Part shown: in pieces, positions 8,465 through 15,923 of the stretch
How the letters are laid out: every line of letters starts with the position of its first letter
Position numbering within the stretch: the first letter of the stretch is position 1
From: Paludibacter sp.
GTDB taxonomy: Bacteria; Bacteroidota; Bacteroidia; Bacteroidales; Paludibacteraceae
DNA length: 26,258 nucleotides
Reading direction: 5' to 3'
Assembly (NCBI GenBank): GCA_030655595.1
Contig: JAUSNQ010000012.1
Span: 1-26,258, forward strand
Notes under the pieces: model-generated
Seen by the model: the letters and a program-made list of their open reading frames with translations, nothing else
What the model was told of the DNA's origin: nothing
Database searches by the model: none
Translations under genes and position numbers: made by a program

Positions 8465-9027
8465 TTCTCTGGCATGATTCCATAAATTAACGTTGCAGTA
8501 ACTTGTTTCACTAAATCTTCAGCACTTTCAAACATAGCCATAGCTTCGGGAGAATTGATTATCTCCGACATTTTACCGAAAACCCACAACACATAATTCA
8601 GATTCAATTCCGAATTCATCTCACCTGTACGCTGACCTTCTTTCAGAAAACTCATCAGAAGAACCATAGATTCTTGCATGGCCGTTTTCCAGTATTCCAG
8701 AATATCAGATGATCCCGGATCAAAAACATCAGCAACAAATTCCATCGTGATCGTTTTACTAAACTCATATTTCCACTCCAATGATTGCTGCATCTTATCT
8801 GCAAAACTGCCCGAACCTTCGATTATATTTCTAAATTTTTGAATATTCTCGTTAGCTATTCCGTTGATAATATAAATCACCAAAGCATTCTTGTTTTCAT
8901 AAATCGTGTAATAAGTCTTACGACTCACATGGGCCTTTTTGCAAATCTCATCGATGGTCACTTTCTTAAAACCATGTTTCAGAAATAGTTCTTTGGCTGT
9001 ATGTTCAATCTTTTGCTTTTTAGTCAT
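8452..9027 (-). CDS. TetR-family transcriptional regulator
   Basis: A 191-residue regulator from the ATG at 9027. Translation could formally begin ten codons earlier at a TTG, but that codon lies in the predicted -7 promoter element, so the ATG is preferred. The N-terminal 55 residues form the TetR helix-turn-helix, with the recognisable FLKHGFKKVTIDEICKKAHV and SRKTYYTIYENKNALV segments. The rest is an all-helical ligand and dimer domain, not classifiable by eye. It is the first gene before the outer-membrane protein, ATPase, permease and LolA-like genes on the same strand, and so is the likely regulator of them. An inverted repeat covering its own promoter suggests autorepression. Its C-terminus runs into a heptad repeat (8441-8464), so the last residues are probably not conserved. 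Confidence 0.88.
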   Translation of the reverse strand: MTKKQKIEHTAKELFLKHGFKKVTIDEICKKAHVSRKTYYTIYENKNALVIYIINGIANENIQKFRNIIEGSGSFADKMQQSLEWKYEFSKTITMEFVADVFDPGSSDILEYWKTAMQESMVLLMSFLKEGQRTGEMNSELNLNYVLWVFGKMSEIINSPEAMAMFESAEDLVKQVTATLIYGIMPEKAKS

Positions 9028-9038
9028 GATGTATAATT

Positions 9039-9064
9039 TGTAACATTTTATGTGCAAAGTTACA
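9039..9064. promoter_or_regulatory. candidate TetR operator over the tetR promoter
   Basis: An inverted repeat, TGTAAC-N14-GTTACA, covers the -7 element TAACTTTG (minus strand, 9055-9062) and ends 12 nt before the start codon. A weak -33 match (ATTG, minus strand, 9082-9085) lies 19 nt upstream. Bound repressor here would block transcription of tetR and, if co-transcribed, the transport cluster. It also lies between the divergent tetR and recX genes. Confidence 0.5.
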
Positions 9065-9177
9065 TTATTTATTTATACTAGCAATATATGTTACCTTTAA
9101 CTATGTAATTTAACTTTATTTAACCGTTATAATGAATCATTCTATACCCGCGTAAATTTCCTTCAATTAATAATAGG

Positions 9178-9185
9178 TATTTTTG
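9178..9185 (+). promoter_or_regulatory. possible -7 element for recX
   Basis: TATTTTTG followed by C matches TAnnTTTG and ends 20 nt before the recX ATG. The -33 box is weak (TTTC at 9157-9160, short spacing), so only the -7 half is convincing. Confidence 0.35.
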
Positions 9186-9205
9186 CGAAAAAATTTTCAT
9201 CAGCT

Positions 9206-9670
9206 ATGAGAACAACCCCGCTAACATACGACGAAGCTTTACATAAAGCCGCAGCATACTGCTCACAATCTGAACATTGCACATCAGAACTGATGGAAAA
9301 ATTCAAATTTTGGGGCGTTGACTATGAATTCCGTGAAAAAATCGTTCAATTCTTGGTGAGAGAAAATTACATGGATGAAAAAAGGTTTGCTGCAGCATTT
9401 GTGAAAGACAAATTCAGATTCAATAAATGGGGCAAGATTAAAATACGGATAGAGCTAAAATCAAAGAAAATTGATGACGTCATCATAGAAGATGCCCTGT
9501 CGCAGTTAAAAGATAAAGAATATAAACAAATGATCCTCAAACTGCTGAAAGAGAAAGAAAAAAGCATCACTTTTCGCAGCCAATATGAGAAAAACGGAAA
9601 ACTTTACAACTATTTATCAGGTAAAGGATTTGAAGGTGACGTGATCAATCAGGTAATCGGGAGCGATTAA
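9206..9670 (+). CDS. recX: RecX family regulatory protein
   Basis: A 154-residue all-helical protein of the RecX family, which binds RecA filaments and limits recombinase activity. The repeated three-helix modules are visible: YDEALHKAAAYCSQSEHCTS at the start, then ENYMDEKRFAAAFVKDKFRF and the basic NKWGKIKIRIELKSKKIDD stretch near residues 73-93, which is a hallmark of Bacteroidota RecX. The length is normal. It starts the plus-strand trio with the AbgT-family transporter gene only 24 nt downstream. There is no recA nearby, so regulation is not linked here. The call is based on the family pattern; E. coli-type coupling to recA does not apply. Confidence 0.85.
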   Translation: MRTTPLTYDEALHKAAAYCSQSEHCTSELMEKFKFWGVDYEFREKIVQFLVRENYMDEKRFAAAFVKDKFRFNKWGKIKIRIELKSKKIDDVIIEDALSQLKDKEYKQMILKLLKEKEKSITFRSQYEKNGKLYNYLSGKGFEGDVINQVIGSD

Positions 9671-9694
9671 AATCAATGTAATTCAAGCAATTAG

Positions 9695-11218
9695 ATGATT
9701 AAGATTAATACAAAAAAAATAAGCGATCGTTTTTTAGGCATGGTAGAAAAGGGTGGAAACGCACTCCCCCATCCTGCTGCGCTTTTCGGACTATTTGCTC
9801 TGGGAACATTGCTTTTGTCTGGCATCGGATATTTATTGAACTGGCAAGGCATCAACCCGGCAACCGGAGAAACCATCTATGCAATAAACCTCTTATCAAT
9901 AGAAGGTCTACACCGGATTTTACTTGAGATGGTAACCAACTACACCGGATTCGCACCTTTGGGAATTGTGATGGTTGCGATGCTGGGTGTGGGTATTGCC
10001 AACAGCAGCGGATTAGTAAAAGCTTTCGTAAATTCTTTATTACTGAAAGCACCACGCAGGATGATTACTTTTGCAGTTGTTTTCACAGGGATTATCTCCA
10101 ATGTTGCATCCGATCTTGGCTACATTGTAATTATCCCGATGGCTGGAGTCATCTTTCATTCATTAGGCAGACACCCAATCGCGGGTATGTCGGCAGCCTT
10201 TGCAGGCGTAAGCGGCGGATTCAGTGCGAACCTCATTATTGGCACGATCGATCCATTATTAGCAGGACTCTCTACCGAAGCAGCTACCATCATTGATCCG
10301 GATTATTACGTGATGCCCACAGCCAATTATTATTTTATGGTTGTTTCCACTTTCGTTATTGCAGTCGTTGGTACCTGGGTAACATCTGCCTGGGTCGAAC
10401 CACGTCTCGGAAAATACACAGGTGGCGTTCAACAGGAAGAAATCAAAGACCTGACAATTCAGGAGAAAAAAGGACTAAGATGGACATTGGTCACCATGCT
10501 GATATGGGGTGCAATTTTCGCAGCCGGTGTTATACCTGATCATGGCTTTTTAAGGGGCGCTGATAATTCCATTCTTCATTCACCCCTGCTGAAAGGCTTT
10601 ATTTCTGTCCTGTTTTTGGTTGCAGCTTCTTTGGGAATAGTTTACGGTTATGTTGCCGGCACGTATAAAAAGCACGAAGATGTAATCAATGGCATGACCG
10701 AAAGTTTCAAAGAACTAATCGCTTTCCTTGTCTTGGTGTTCTTTGCTGCCCAGTTTGTGGCCTGGTTCAAATGGAGTAACCTTGGTCTGCTAATCGCCAT
10801 CCACGGTGCCAATTGGATTCAAAGTGTGAACCTCGGACTGATACCCTTGGTCGTATTGTTCATTTTGTTTGCCGGTTTCATTAACCTCTTCATGGGAAGT
10901 GCATCAGCCAAATGGGCGATACTCGGACCGGTATTCATTCCCATTTTCATGTTACTGGGGTATTCCCCTGAATTGTCACAGGCCGTGTATCGTGTCGGCG
11001 ACAGCGTGACCAATATTATATCGCCCATGATGAGTTATTTCGCACTCATCATCGTTTTCTATCAAAAATATGACAAAAAGGGGGGTATTGGAACTATCAT
11101 TGCCACGATGCTACCTTATTCTGTTGCGTTTTTCATAGCATGGACACTTTTACTAATCATCTGGATCTGGATAGGAATTCCACTCGGACCGGAAGCCGGA
11201 TTGTTTTATAGTAAATAA
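9695..11218 (+). CDS. AbgT-family transporter
   Basis: A 507-residue polytopic inner-membrane protein. The N-terminal segment (FLGMVEKGGNALPHPAALFG) and the motifs GVGIANSSGL, SNVASDLGYIVIIPMAG, GFSANLIIGTIDPLLAGLST and, late, GSASAKWAILGPVFIPIF with YRVGDSVTNIISPMMSYF are those of the AbgT family. The family has nine helices and two hairpins, and is known for p-aminobenzoyl-glutamate uptake in E. coli and for folate-intermediate or sulfonamide efflux in other members (MtrF/YdaH type). Which role applies here cannot be read from sequence. It follows recX by 24 nt and precedes another large membrane protein by 62 nt on the same strand, so the three may form an operon. No peptidase gene of the abgAB type is present. 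Confidence 0.92.
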   Translation: MIKINTKKISDRFLGMVEKGGNALPHPAALFGLFALGTLLLSGIGYLLNWQGINPATGETIYAINLLSIEGLHRILLEMVTNYTGFAPLGIVMVAMLGVGIANSSGLVKAFVNSLLLKAPRRMITFAVVFTGIISNVASDLGYIVIIPMAGVIFHSLGRHPIAGMSAAFAGVSGGFSANLIIGTIDPLLAGLSTEAATIIDPDYYVMPTANYYFMVVSTFVIAVVGTWVTSAWVEPRLGKYTGGVQQEEIKDLTIQEKKGLRWTLVTMLIWGAIFAAGVIPDHGFLRGADNSILHSPLLKGFISVLFLVAASLGIVYGYVAGTYKKHEDVINGMTESFKELIAFLVLVFFAAQFVAWFKWSNLGLLIAIHGANWIQSVNLGLIPLVVLFILFAGFINLFMGSASAKWAILGPVFIPIFMLLGYSPELSQAVYRVGDSVTNIISPMMSYFALIIVFYQKYDKKGGIGTIIATMLPYSVAFFIAWTLLLIIWIWIGIPLGPEAGLFYSK

Positions 11219-11280
11219 TTTTCATATTTGATTATACAATATACATAGATTATATAATTACAAAAAATCAAGTTTAATAA

Positions 11281-12819
11281 ATGGATCAACTCACCTCTCA
11301 ACTTGCTAATGCGCATATTTTGAATCAATTGTGGCTTACTTTTCTGATTGTTATTTCGATGGTACTGGTTTCGCGCACTTTTGTTGCGGGAACACGCTAC
11401 TCTCCCATCCTGATTATTGTTGTATTCGGACTCATCATGGGTTTCATCTTGGTTCACACTGGCATGGCAACTCCCGGTCTCCCCGAATTTCCGATTATCG
11501 ACCTCGGCAGTAAAGTAACTATTACAGCTTTAATTGCTTCATTTTTTGTCGGGGGACAAGAACTGAGGAAAATCATCACGAAACATGCCATCAATAAAGA
11601 GGATTTAGTTACTCAATCGGATGAAGAAATGTTTTTGGGTACCAAATTCACCCAGTTTATGTTTCTGATTCGTGCATTTTTTATACTGATCGGCGTTGAA
11701 TCACTGAAACGCGCCATCATCGGGCATAGTACAGGAGATCCACTTGATAGGTTTTATCCGATTTTAGGATATTTGGGAGTTGTCGCATCCATTATCTTGA
11801 TTGACTACCGTGCTAAAATTCGCAACAAAAGTCTGTACATCCGGAAAGGAATTATTGAAACCTCATTCATCCTGGCTATCTTATTGATCGCTTATCACAT
11901 AGCGCAATGGATTAAACCATTCATCGCATTACCCGAAATTTTCTTCGCCATGATTATTTCTGTTTTGATGGGGATGATCTTTTCGAACTGGCGTTTCGGT
12001 CCAACAATTCGCTCCTTACTCTTTGCAGGAATTCCGGTAGTTTTGGCTGCTAATTTCATGGTAGGCGGTTCTCGAATTGCTGATGCTTTTACATTGGAAG
12101 GTATGACATCGGTTCTTTCGTTCGGATTCTTTGGTCAGCTGATGTGGATGTTCGGCGGACTCACTCTCCTGATTTTATTTGGCAAAGCCAACAACATCAG
12201 GAACCTCGGACCGGGAATGGCAGGATCGCTCTCCCACTCGGGACTTACAGGAGCCTGTACAGCCGGCGATTTTGGTATTGAAGCGGCTGTGAGAGCACCC
12301 ATCATGATTAACATCCCGTTTATCGGTCATATTTTTGTTTTCTCCATCTTAGCATCCAGTGTAGAAGCTGGCAGTCTGAACTTGTTTTGGGCATCGTTGA
12401 TAGTCATAGCCGGTATCATCTTCACCGTCTTTTCATTGCGAACACTACGCAAAGCAAATAAAAAAGATGCAGCTGAAATCAGGGGTCTTATGTTGTTTTC
12501 CTTAGGATGGCAGCTGACAGCTGTTTTCGGAGGTTTCATGATTCTTACCCTTTCGGGAATGCCTTTGGCAGAATCAGTTATGGCCAATTCATCTGCCATA
12601 TCGCATTTCGGACTATTCGCCGCCATCCAGGGAGGTATGTTTGGCGAACACGCTGCCGGCTTAATTGCATTCGTATTTGCCATGCCTTTCCTTGTTCATC
12701 CTTTTGTATTCTGGATATTCGGAAAAACGATGGAAAACAACGATCGCATGCCGGTCAAAATTGTATATGCGCTGGCTGCAGTAGGATTCATTGGTGTGTT
12801 GTGGGCTTTGCTAACCTAA
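11281..12819 (+). CDS. uncharacterised polytopic membrane protein (512 aa)
   Basis: A 512-residue protein with about twelve hydrophobic segments spread over its whole length, no signal peptide and no soluble domain longer than a loop. Notable stretches are IDLGSKVTITALIASFFVGG (about residues 75-94), GPGMAGSLSHSGLTGACTAG (near 310-330) and MANSSAISHFGLFAAIQGGM (near 433-452). The glycine/serine-rich re-entrant-like segments in both halves suggest a secondary transporter with an inverted repeat, loosely like the GltS or AspT type, but I cannot place it in a named family. It begins at the ATG at 11281, 62 nt after the AbgT-family gene, and ends 28 nt before the convergent era gene with no clear terminator between them. 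The pairing with an AbgT transporter may be functional. Confidence 0.75.
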   Translation: MDQLTSQLANAHILNQLWLTFLIVISMVLVSRTFVAGTRYSPILIIVVFGLIMGFILVHTGMATPGLPEFPIIDLGSKVTITALIASFFVGGQELRKIITKHAINKEDLVTQSDEEMFLGTKFTQFMFLIRAFFILIGVESLKRAIIGHSTGDPLDRFYPILGYLGVVASIILIDYRAKIRNKSLYIRKGIIETSFILAILLIAYHIAQWIKPFIALPEIFFAMIISVLMGMIFSNWRFGPTIRSLLFAGIPVVLAANFMVGGSRIADAFTLEGMTSVLSFGFFGQLMWMFGGLTLLILFGKANNIRNLGPGMAGSLSHSGLTGACTAGDFGIEAAVRAPIMINIPFIGHIFVFSILASSVEAGSLNLFWASLIVIAGIIFTVFSLRTLRKANKKDAAEIRGLMLFSLGWQLTAVFGGFMILTLSGMPLAESVMANSSAISHFGLFAAIQGGMFGEHAAGLIAFVFAMPFLVHPFVFWIFGKTMENNDRMPVKIVYALAAVGFIGVLWALLT

Positions 12820-12847
12820 AGAAAGATAGAAATTTGTAGTAAAAAAC

Positions 12848-13729
12848 TCAATCCGGCCGATACCCAAATCCCCGAAGCTTTAACTCTTTGTTTCTCCAGT
12901 CTTTTTCAACTTTCACGAAAAGTTCAAGAAAGACTTTTTTATTGAAGAATACTTCAAGGTCTTTGCGGGCTTCTGTGCCCACTTTTTTCAAGGATTTACC
13001 GCCATGACCAATGAGAATTCCTTTTTGAGAATCACGTTCGGCATAAATCACAGCACTGATTCTGATTATATTGTCTTCTTCGGTGAATTGTTCAACTTCA
13101 ACTTCAACAGCATATGGAATTTCCTTGTCGTAATTCATTAAAATTTTTTCGCGAATAATTTCATTCACAAAAAACCTTGCGGGTTTATCAGTCAACTGAT
13201 CTTTATCGAAAAAAGCCGGAGAATCGGGTAGTAATTCTTTGATTCTCTTAAACAGAGGGTCGATATTGAATTTCTCCAATGCAGAAACCGGGAAAATTTC
13301 AGCACGGGGAAGCAGTTCTTGCCACTTCTCAACCAAAACCTCCAACTTCTCCTGATCAATCAAATCAATTTTATTGATAATTAAAATCAACGAAGCGGTA
13401 TTTTCGTTTACTTTTTCAATAAAATCTGCATTTTTCTCATTCGAATCATACACATCAGTCACATACAACAACACATCCGCATCCGTCAATGCCGAATTTG
13501 AAAACTTACGCATGGATTCCTGCAAACGGTAGTTCGGTTTCAGTACACCGGGCGTATCAGAATAAATGATTTGAAAATCCTCTCCATTCACAATCCCCAT
13601 AATCCGGTGACGAGTAGTTTGAGCCTTAGCCGTAATGATAGAAATGCGTTCGCCAACGAGCGCATTCATCAATGTTGATTTGCCGACATTCGGATTGCCG
13701 ACAATATTTACAAAACCAGATTTGTGCAT
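12848..13729 (-). CDS. era: GTPase Era
   Basis: A 293-residue ribosome-associated GTPase needed for 16S rRNA 3'-end maturation and 30S assembly. All parts are present: G1 GNPNVGKS (11-18), the conserved switch-I threonines around 38-39, G3 DTPG (58-61), G4 NKID (119-122), G5 SAL (149-151), and a C-terminal KH domain with GHGGKSLKKVGTEARK (241-256). This distinguishes it from Der, which has two G domains. It is transcribed alone, divergent from the histidine-kinase gene (139-nt gap) and convergent with the 512-residue membrane protein gene. In many Bacteroidales, as far as I recall, era directly follows fabH; here it is on the other strand with a kinase gene, DUF177 and rpmF between. Confidence 0.96.
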   Translation of the reverse strand: MHKSGFVNIVGNPNVGKSTLMNALVGERISIITAKAQTTRHRIMGIVNGEDFQIIYSDTPGVLKPNYRLQESMRKFSNSALTDADVLLYVTDVYDSNEKNADFIEKVNENTASLILIINKIDLIDQEKLEVLVEKWQELLPRAEIFPVSALEKFNIDPLFKRIKELLPDSPAFFDKDQLTDKPARFFVNEIIREKILMNYDKEIPYAVEVEVEQFTEEDNIIRISAVIYAERDSQKGILIGHGGKSLKKVGTEARKDLEVFFNKKVFLELFVKVEKDWRNKELKLRGFGYRPD

Positions 13730-13786
13730 GTTATTTAGTAATAAATGATGAGTGGATTTTTAAAATATTCATCCTGAAATTCAATG

Positions 13787-13794
13787 CAAAGATA
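13787..13794 (-). promoter_or_regulatory. possible -7 element for era
   Basis: On the minus strand this reads TATCTTTG followed by C, matching TAnnTTTG. It would give a leader of about 50 nt before the era ATG at 13729. No good TTTG -33 box is seen at the right distance. Confidence 0.4.
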
Positions 13795-13834
13795 ATTTAA
13801 AATAATTAAAGGATGTTATAATCCATATTTTTCT

Positions 13835-13842
13835 TATCTTTG
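13835..13842 (+). promoter_or_regulatory. possible -7 element for the histidine-kinase gene
   Basis: TATCTTTG matches TAnnTTTG and lies 26 nt before the ATG at 13869, leaving a leader of about 20 nt. The -33 region is poorly matched. Confidence 0.4.
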
Positions 13843-13868
13843 AGCCCGAAAAACAGTAACCAAAATGT

Positions 13869-15029
13869 ATGTTGTTTTCATTCAATAAAATTCAGGAAAT
13901 CTCGCAACACTTTAAGCTCGTATTCATTGTTGTAGGTGCAGCCATTGTGGTTGCTTCAACCTATTTCAGCAATAAATTGGGTGAGTCTCTTGCGCTTGAA
14001 GAAAAAAGAAAAATTGAAATCTGGGCAGAAGCAACTCGTCAGTTGATACTTTCAGATGAAACAACCAACCTCGATTTTATCATTTCCATCATCGAAGGAA
14101 ACACAACCATCCCTGTCATTTTAGTTGATGAGCATGACAATGTGCTTTCATCCAAAAACATAACAGAACCAACTAAAGATATTGAGCGCTTTTACCGCAA
14201 AGAAATATACCGCTTAAAACATAAAAATCCTGCCATCGAAGTAAAATTGGGAGATAGCTCTCAGTTGATTTATTACGATGATTCATTGTTATTGAAACAA
14301 CTTTATTACTTTCCTTACATCCAATTGGGAATTATTTTCGTTTTTATGCTGATTGCATTTTTTGCTTTCTCCAGCACTAAAAAAGCAGAACAAAACAGGG
14401 TTTGGGTCGGATTATCGAAAGAAACAGCACACCAATTAGGCACACCGATTTCTTCCTTGTTGGCCTGGGTTGATTTGTTAAAAATGAAGCATGAAGAAGA
14501 TAAAATGATTGGAGAAATGTCGAAAGATGTCAACCGACTGCGTATCATTGCTGAGAGGTTTTCGAAAATCGGCTCAGTACCTGATTTACAACTCGTTAGT
14601 TTGAACGAAACCATTTTAACTGCAGTAAATTATATTTCTAACCGGACTTCACAAAAAGTGAAAATCCAATGTCATTTCCCGGATAAAAATCATATTTTTA
14701 TTAAATTAAACGTTCCACTTTTCGAATGGGTGATTGAAAATTTATGTAAGAATGCCATGGATGCCATGGATGGAAGCGGAAAGATTTACATCAACATAAC
14801 CAAAACAAACAAAGAATGTTATATTGACGTGAAAGATACCGGGAAAGGTATCGAACGCAAAAAATACAAAGCTATCTTCACTCCCGGTTTTACTACAAAA
14901 AGCAGGGGTTGGGGACTAGGACTCTCTTTGGCAAAAAGGATTGTTGAAGAATATCATAACGGTAGAATCTTTGTAAAGAGTTCAGAAATTAACATCGGTA
15001 CTACATTCCGAATTGTACTCAAGGCCTAA
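13869..15029 (+). CDS. orphan sensor histidine kinase
   Basis: A 386-residue membrane kinase. Transmembrane helix 1 is at about 16-34, an extracytoplasmic sensor region of about 115 residues follows, and helix 2 is at about 150-168. The phosphoacceptor helix is KETAHQLGTPISSLLAW with His 188. The ATPase domain has an N-box around Asn 291/295 (ENLCKNAMDAMDG), G1 DTGKGI (323-328), an F-box IFTPGFTTK (336-344) and G2 GWGLGLSLA (347-355). The H-box HQLGTP differs from the classical HELRTP and belongs to a type common in Bacteroidota. No HAMP linker is evident. No response-regulator gene is adjacent: its neighbours are era (divergent) and DUF177 (113 nt downstream with its own promoter), so the partner must be encoded elsewhere. 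The start at 13869 puts helix 1 at the usual distance; an overlapping ATG at 13865 is out of frame. Confidence 0.92.
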   Translation: MLFSFNKIQEISQHFKLVFIVVGAAIVVASTYFSNKLGESLALEEKRKIEIWAEATRQLILSDETTNLDFIISIIEGNTTIPVILVDEHDNVLSSKNITEPTKDIERFYRKEIYRLKHKNPAIEVKLGDSSQLIYYDDSLLLKQLYYFPYIQLGIIFVFMLIAFFAFSSTKKAEQNRVWVGLSKETAHQLGTPISSLLAWVDLLKMKHEEDKMIGEMSKDVNRLRIIAERFSKIGSVPDLQLVSLNETILTAVNYISNRTSQKVKIQCHFPDKNHIFIKLNVPLFEWVIENLCKNAMDAMDGSGKIYINITKTNKECYIDVKDTGKGIERKKYKAIFTPGFTTKSRGWGLGLSLAKRIVEEYHNGRIFVKSSEINIGTTFRIVLKA

Positions 15030-15084
15030 TCTTACAGATTCTTGCATGCTGTGAGTCCTATCAAGTTAATATTTTACTTATATG

Positions 15085-15115
15085 TTTCATATTCGCCAAA
15101 CTTTTTGTACTTTTG
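15085..15115 (+). promoter_or_regulatory. promoter of DUF177-rpmF-fabH
   Basis: TTTC at 15085-15088, 19 nt, then TACTTTTG at 15108-15115 followed by CAC. The -7 half is a perfect TAnnTTTG. The leader to the ATG at 15143 would be about 20 nt. Confidence 0.55.
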
Positions 15116-15142
15116 CACGGTTTTTTAAGAACATAAACAGCT

Positions 15143-15721
15143 ATGTCAAAATTCGGACAATATAACATCGTATTAAAAGATATTGCAGAGGAAGTTCGGG
15201 TTTGTGAATTCGATTTAGATGATGTGTATTTTAAAAAAATAGATAGTCCTGAAGTACAAAAGGGACTTGTAAAAGCGAGAGTAAGCGTTCAAAAGAAGAC
15301 CGCTGTCTTTGAGCTTTCATTTAAATTGGAAGGAACAGTTTTGATTCCCTGCAACCGATGTTTGGATGATATGGAACAATACATCAAACACGATGAGAAG
15401 ATTCAGGTTAAGTTTGGCAGTAGTTTTTCTGAAGAGAACGAAATTGTGGTTGTCCCTGAATCAGAGGGAAGCATCAATGTAGCCTGGTTTTTATATGAAT
15501 TTATTGTGCTCAACATCCCTATCAAGCATGTACATGCACCGGGAGAATGCAATAAAAACATGGTCGATAAATTAAAACGACACATTACGCGTCAAAAAGA
15601 TGATACGGAAGATAATACGCTTTTCGAAGTCGATGATGACGATGATACATCTTCCACAGAAGATTCGCAAGCCGACCCAAGATGGGAAAATTTGCAAAAT
15701 ATAAATTTTGATAATAATTAA
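15143..15721 (+). CDS. DUF177 (YceD-family) protein linked to L32
   Basis: A 192-residue member of the DUF177/YceD family, implicated in 23S rRNA or large-subunit metabolism and almost always encoded just before rpmF. The family motif is visible at residues 66-76 (VLIPCNRCLDD, Cys 70 and Cys 73), with a further cysteine later in the APGECNKN stretch. After about residue 150 the chain becomes strongly acidic (VDDDDDTSSTEDSQADPRWE), ending with a family-typical PRWENL motif. It starts the operon at its own promoter and lies 15 nt before rpmF. The molecular role of the family in Bacteroidota is not established. Confidence 0.9.
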   Translation: MSKFGQYNIVLKDIAEEVRVCEFDLDDVYFKKIDSPEVQKGLVKARVSVQKKTAVFELSFKLEGTVLIPCNRCLDDMEQYIKHDEKIQVKFGSSFSEENEIVVVPESEGSINVAWFLYEFIVLNIPIKHVHAPGECNKNMVDKLKRHITRQKDDTEDNTLFEVDDDDDTSSTEDSQADPRWENLQNINFDNN

Positions 15722-15736
15722 TTAAATAAGAATAAA

Positions 15737-15922
15737 ATGGCACATCCTAAGAGAAAACAATCGAAAACCCGTACAGCGAAAAGAAGAACGCATTACAAGG
15801 CGGAAGCTCCAACTCTGGCTGTATGTCCTAACTGCGGTGCTTCACACCTCTATCATACTGTATGTGGAGAATGTGGTTATTACAGAGGAAAATTAGCTAT
15901 CGAGAAATTAGCAACGGTTTAA
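15737..15922 (+). CDS. rpmF: 50S ribosomal protein L32
   Basis: A 61-residue ribosomal protein with the conserved basic N-terminus ([20 protein letters not shown]) and a zinc ribbon of four cysteines (30, 33, 43 and 46: CPNCG and CGECG). It is therefore the zinc-binding form of L32. It is located between DUF177 and fabH; its stop is followed after one base by the fabH ATG, so translation is probably coupled. Confidence 0.98.
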   Translation: MAHPKRKQSKTRTAKRRTHYKAEAPTLAVCPNCGASHLYHTVCGECGYYRGKLAIEKLATV

Positions 15923-15923
15923 T

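Noticed and set aside
9028..9057. Ten-residue longer TetR protein starting at TTG 9057
   Set aside because: The TTG is part of the predicted -7 promoter element TAACTTTG, so it would not be in the transcript.
15035..15060. Terminator after the histidine-kinase gene
   Set aside because: Only an imperfect 7-bp pairing (CTTACAG / CTGTGAG) with an 11-nt loop and no U-tract.
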